This document shows positions 1-28,557 of a DNA stretch of 28,557 bases, one piece after another. Positions within the stretch are counted from its first letter, which is position 1; the number at the start of each line of letters is the position of its first letter. The DNA is from Baffinella frigidus (lineage: Eukaryota > Cryptophyceae > Cryptomonadales > Baffinellaceae), in assembly GCA_026770585.1 (NCBI GenBank), contig MU646374.1, positions 45,119-73,675 on the forward strand. Reading direction: 5' to 3'. The translations under genes were made by a program, and so were the position numbers. The notes under the pieces are model-generated. The model worked only from the letters and a program-made list of their open reading frames with translations, was not told the DNA's origin and did no database searches.

Positions 1-37
1 GGGGGGGGGGGGGCAGCAGTGGTCGGAAAAGGAGAAG

Positions 38-296
38 TGGTTGCACCGAGCCAGGACGACGATGACAACCAGACAGTTGTTGTGGATCAACCCCCGTCAA
101 GATTCTATTTCGCACGAGGTCCCATCTAAAGAATTTCCGGTACATATCCTGGAATTTTGACCCCCTTACCGTGTGAAATGGCGATTGTGGAGCCAAGTGA
201 AATCTGAGATATACTCTATGAGGTGACGGGACAGTTCACTGGGCCAGAGCGGACGTGGATGATGACGAGCCAGTTGTTGTGGATCAAGCCCTCGCC
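38..296 (-). repeat. Donor-end copies of exon 31
   Basis: Two degenerate copies of the LIHNNCLVIIDLRSGP part of exon 31, spaced by intron sequence that is itself similar. The window opens with a 13-base G run, which may be an assembly edge artefact. Confidence 0.65.
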
Positions 297-408
297 GACT
301 ATTCATAAGTTGCCACGCGGGGTGTGTGGTACACATCCGTCAACTTTGGGGCGGAAAAGAGCCTGATCTCACCAAAGTGGCGAGCCCAAACAGACGGAGA
401 CATGGCTA
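296..408. mobile_element. MITE-like element, family A copy
   Basis: Shares GTACA..CCGTCAACTTT, GGCGGAAAAGAGCC and TCTCACCAAAG with the copy at 18139-18276 and ends in GGCTAGG. It has no coding capacity. Confidence 0.55.
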
Positions 409-508
409 GGTGCAGTGAAATTGGTGAGACCACACAGACCGAGACAGCGCGAGGAGTAGTGATTTCACTGGCGAGCCCAAAGAGACTGGGGCAGAGCTGG
501 GAATGCAC

Positions 509-28459
<27,951 letters not shown>

Positions 28460-28557
28460 CTGCCGAGAGAAAGGCACTTTCAGTGAAACTTTCGCCCTTA
28501 AGATGGCGCACAACGGTGCTTTAAATTGAATCTGTTTCCACATTAAATCGGTGGGGG

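Noticed and set aside
1-13. Poly-G tract as a biological feature
   Set aside because: It sits at the very end of the sequence and is likely an assembly or sequencing edge effect; the other end is also G-rich.

Overview
This is a nuclear genomic window from an intron-rich eukaryote. The evidence is a discontinuous minus-strand gene with GT..AG introns, pervasive TTTAGGG-like heptamer arrays inside those introns, a scaffold gap and no bacterial gene structure. TTTAGGG is the telomere unit of plants, green algae and several alveolates. With the tiny exons and repeat-stuffed introns I lean weakly towards an alga (chromerid, dinoflagellate or green lineage). The sequence alone cannot settle this.

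Almost the whole window appears to be one gene. Reading the minus strand from 28459 down to 509, I recover 31 short exons (45 to 122 nt, about 2.3 kb in total, about 8% of the window). They join in a consistent reading frame at every junction except one, which spans the run of Ns at 16504-17089 and probably hides a further exon. The joined product is a partial protein of at least 767 residues, made of about 13 or 14 WD40-like units. A charged basic and then acidic linker (exons 24-27) separates a long N-terminal WD40 block from a second, smaller one. Both ends of the gene lie outside the window. No other gene is convincing. One plus-strand ORF tail at 12554-12745 has protein-like composition but is not recognised.

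The striking feature is the intron structure. Nearly every exon is accompanied by partial copies of itself in the adjacent introns. Copies of an exon's 5' end, with its splice acceptor, lie upstream of it. Copies of its 3' end, with its splice donor, lie downstream. This is what repeated tandem duplication across exon-intron borders would produce, and it leaves dozens of decoy splice sites. Three exons (3, 15 and 19) have complete or near-complete, frame-compatible second copies that could act as alternative exons.

The rest of the intron sequence is mostly of three kinds. The first is degenerate heptamer arrays, each dominated by its own variant (TTTAGGG, TTTCGGG, TTTGGGG, TTTAGTG, TTTCGTG, TTTACGG, or CCCTGCA/CCCTACA), which I see in quantity only below about 23.25 kb. 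The second is foldback or MITE-like elements: a 164-bp palindrome present twice in opposite orientation, an 88-bp-arm foldback that captured a splice acceptor, and a family of about 130 bp with CTAGCTCTGCCTGAG-like ends. The third is a (TA)n microsatellite inside a 256-bp tandem duplication.
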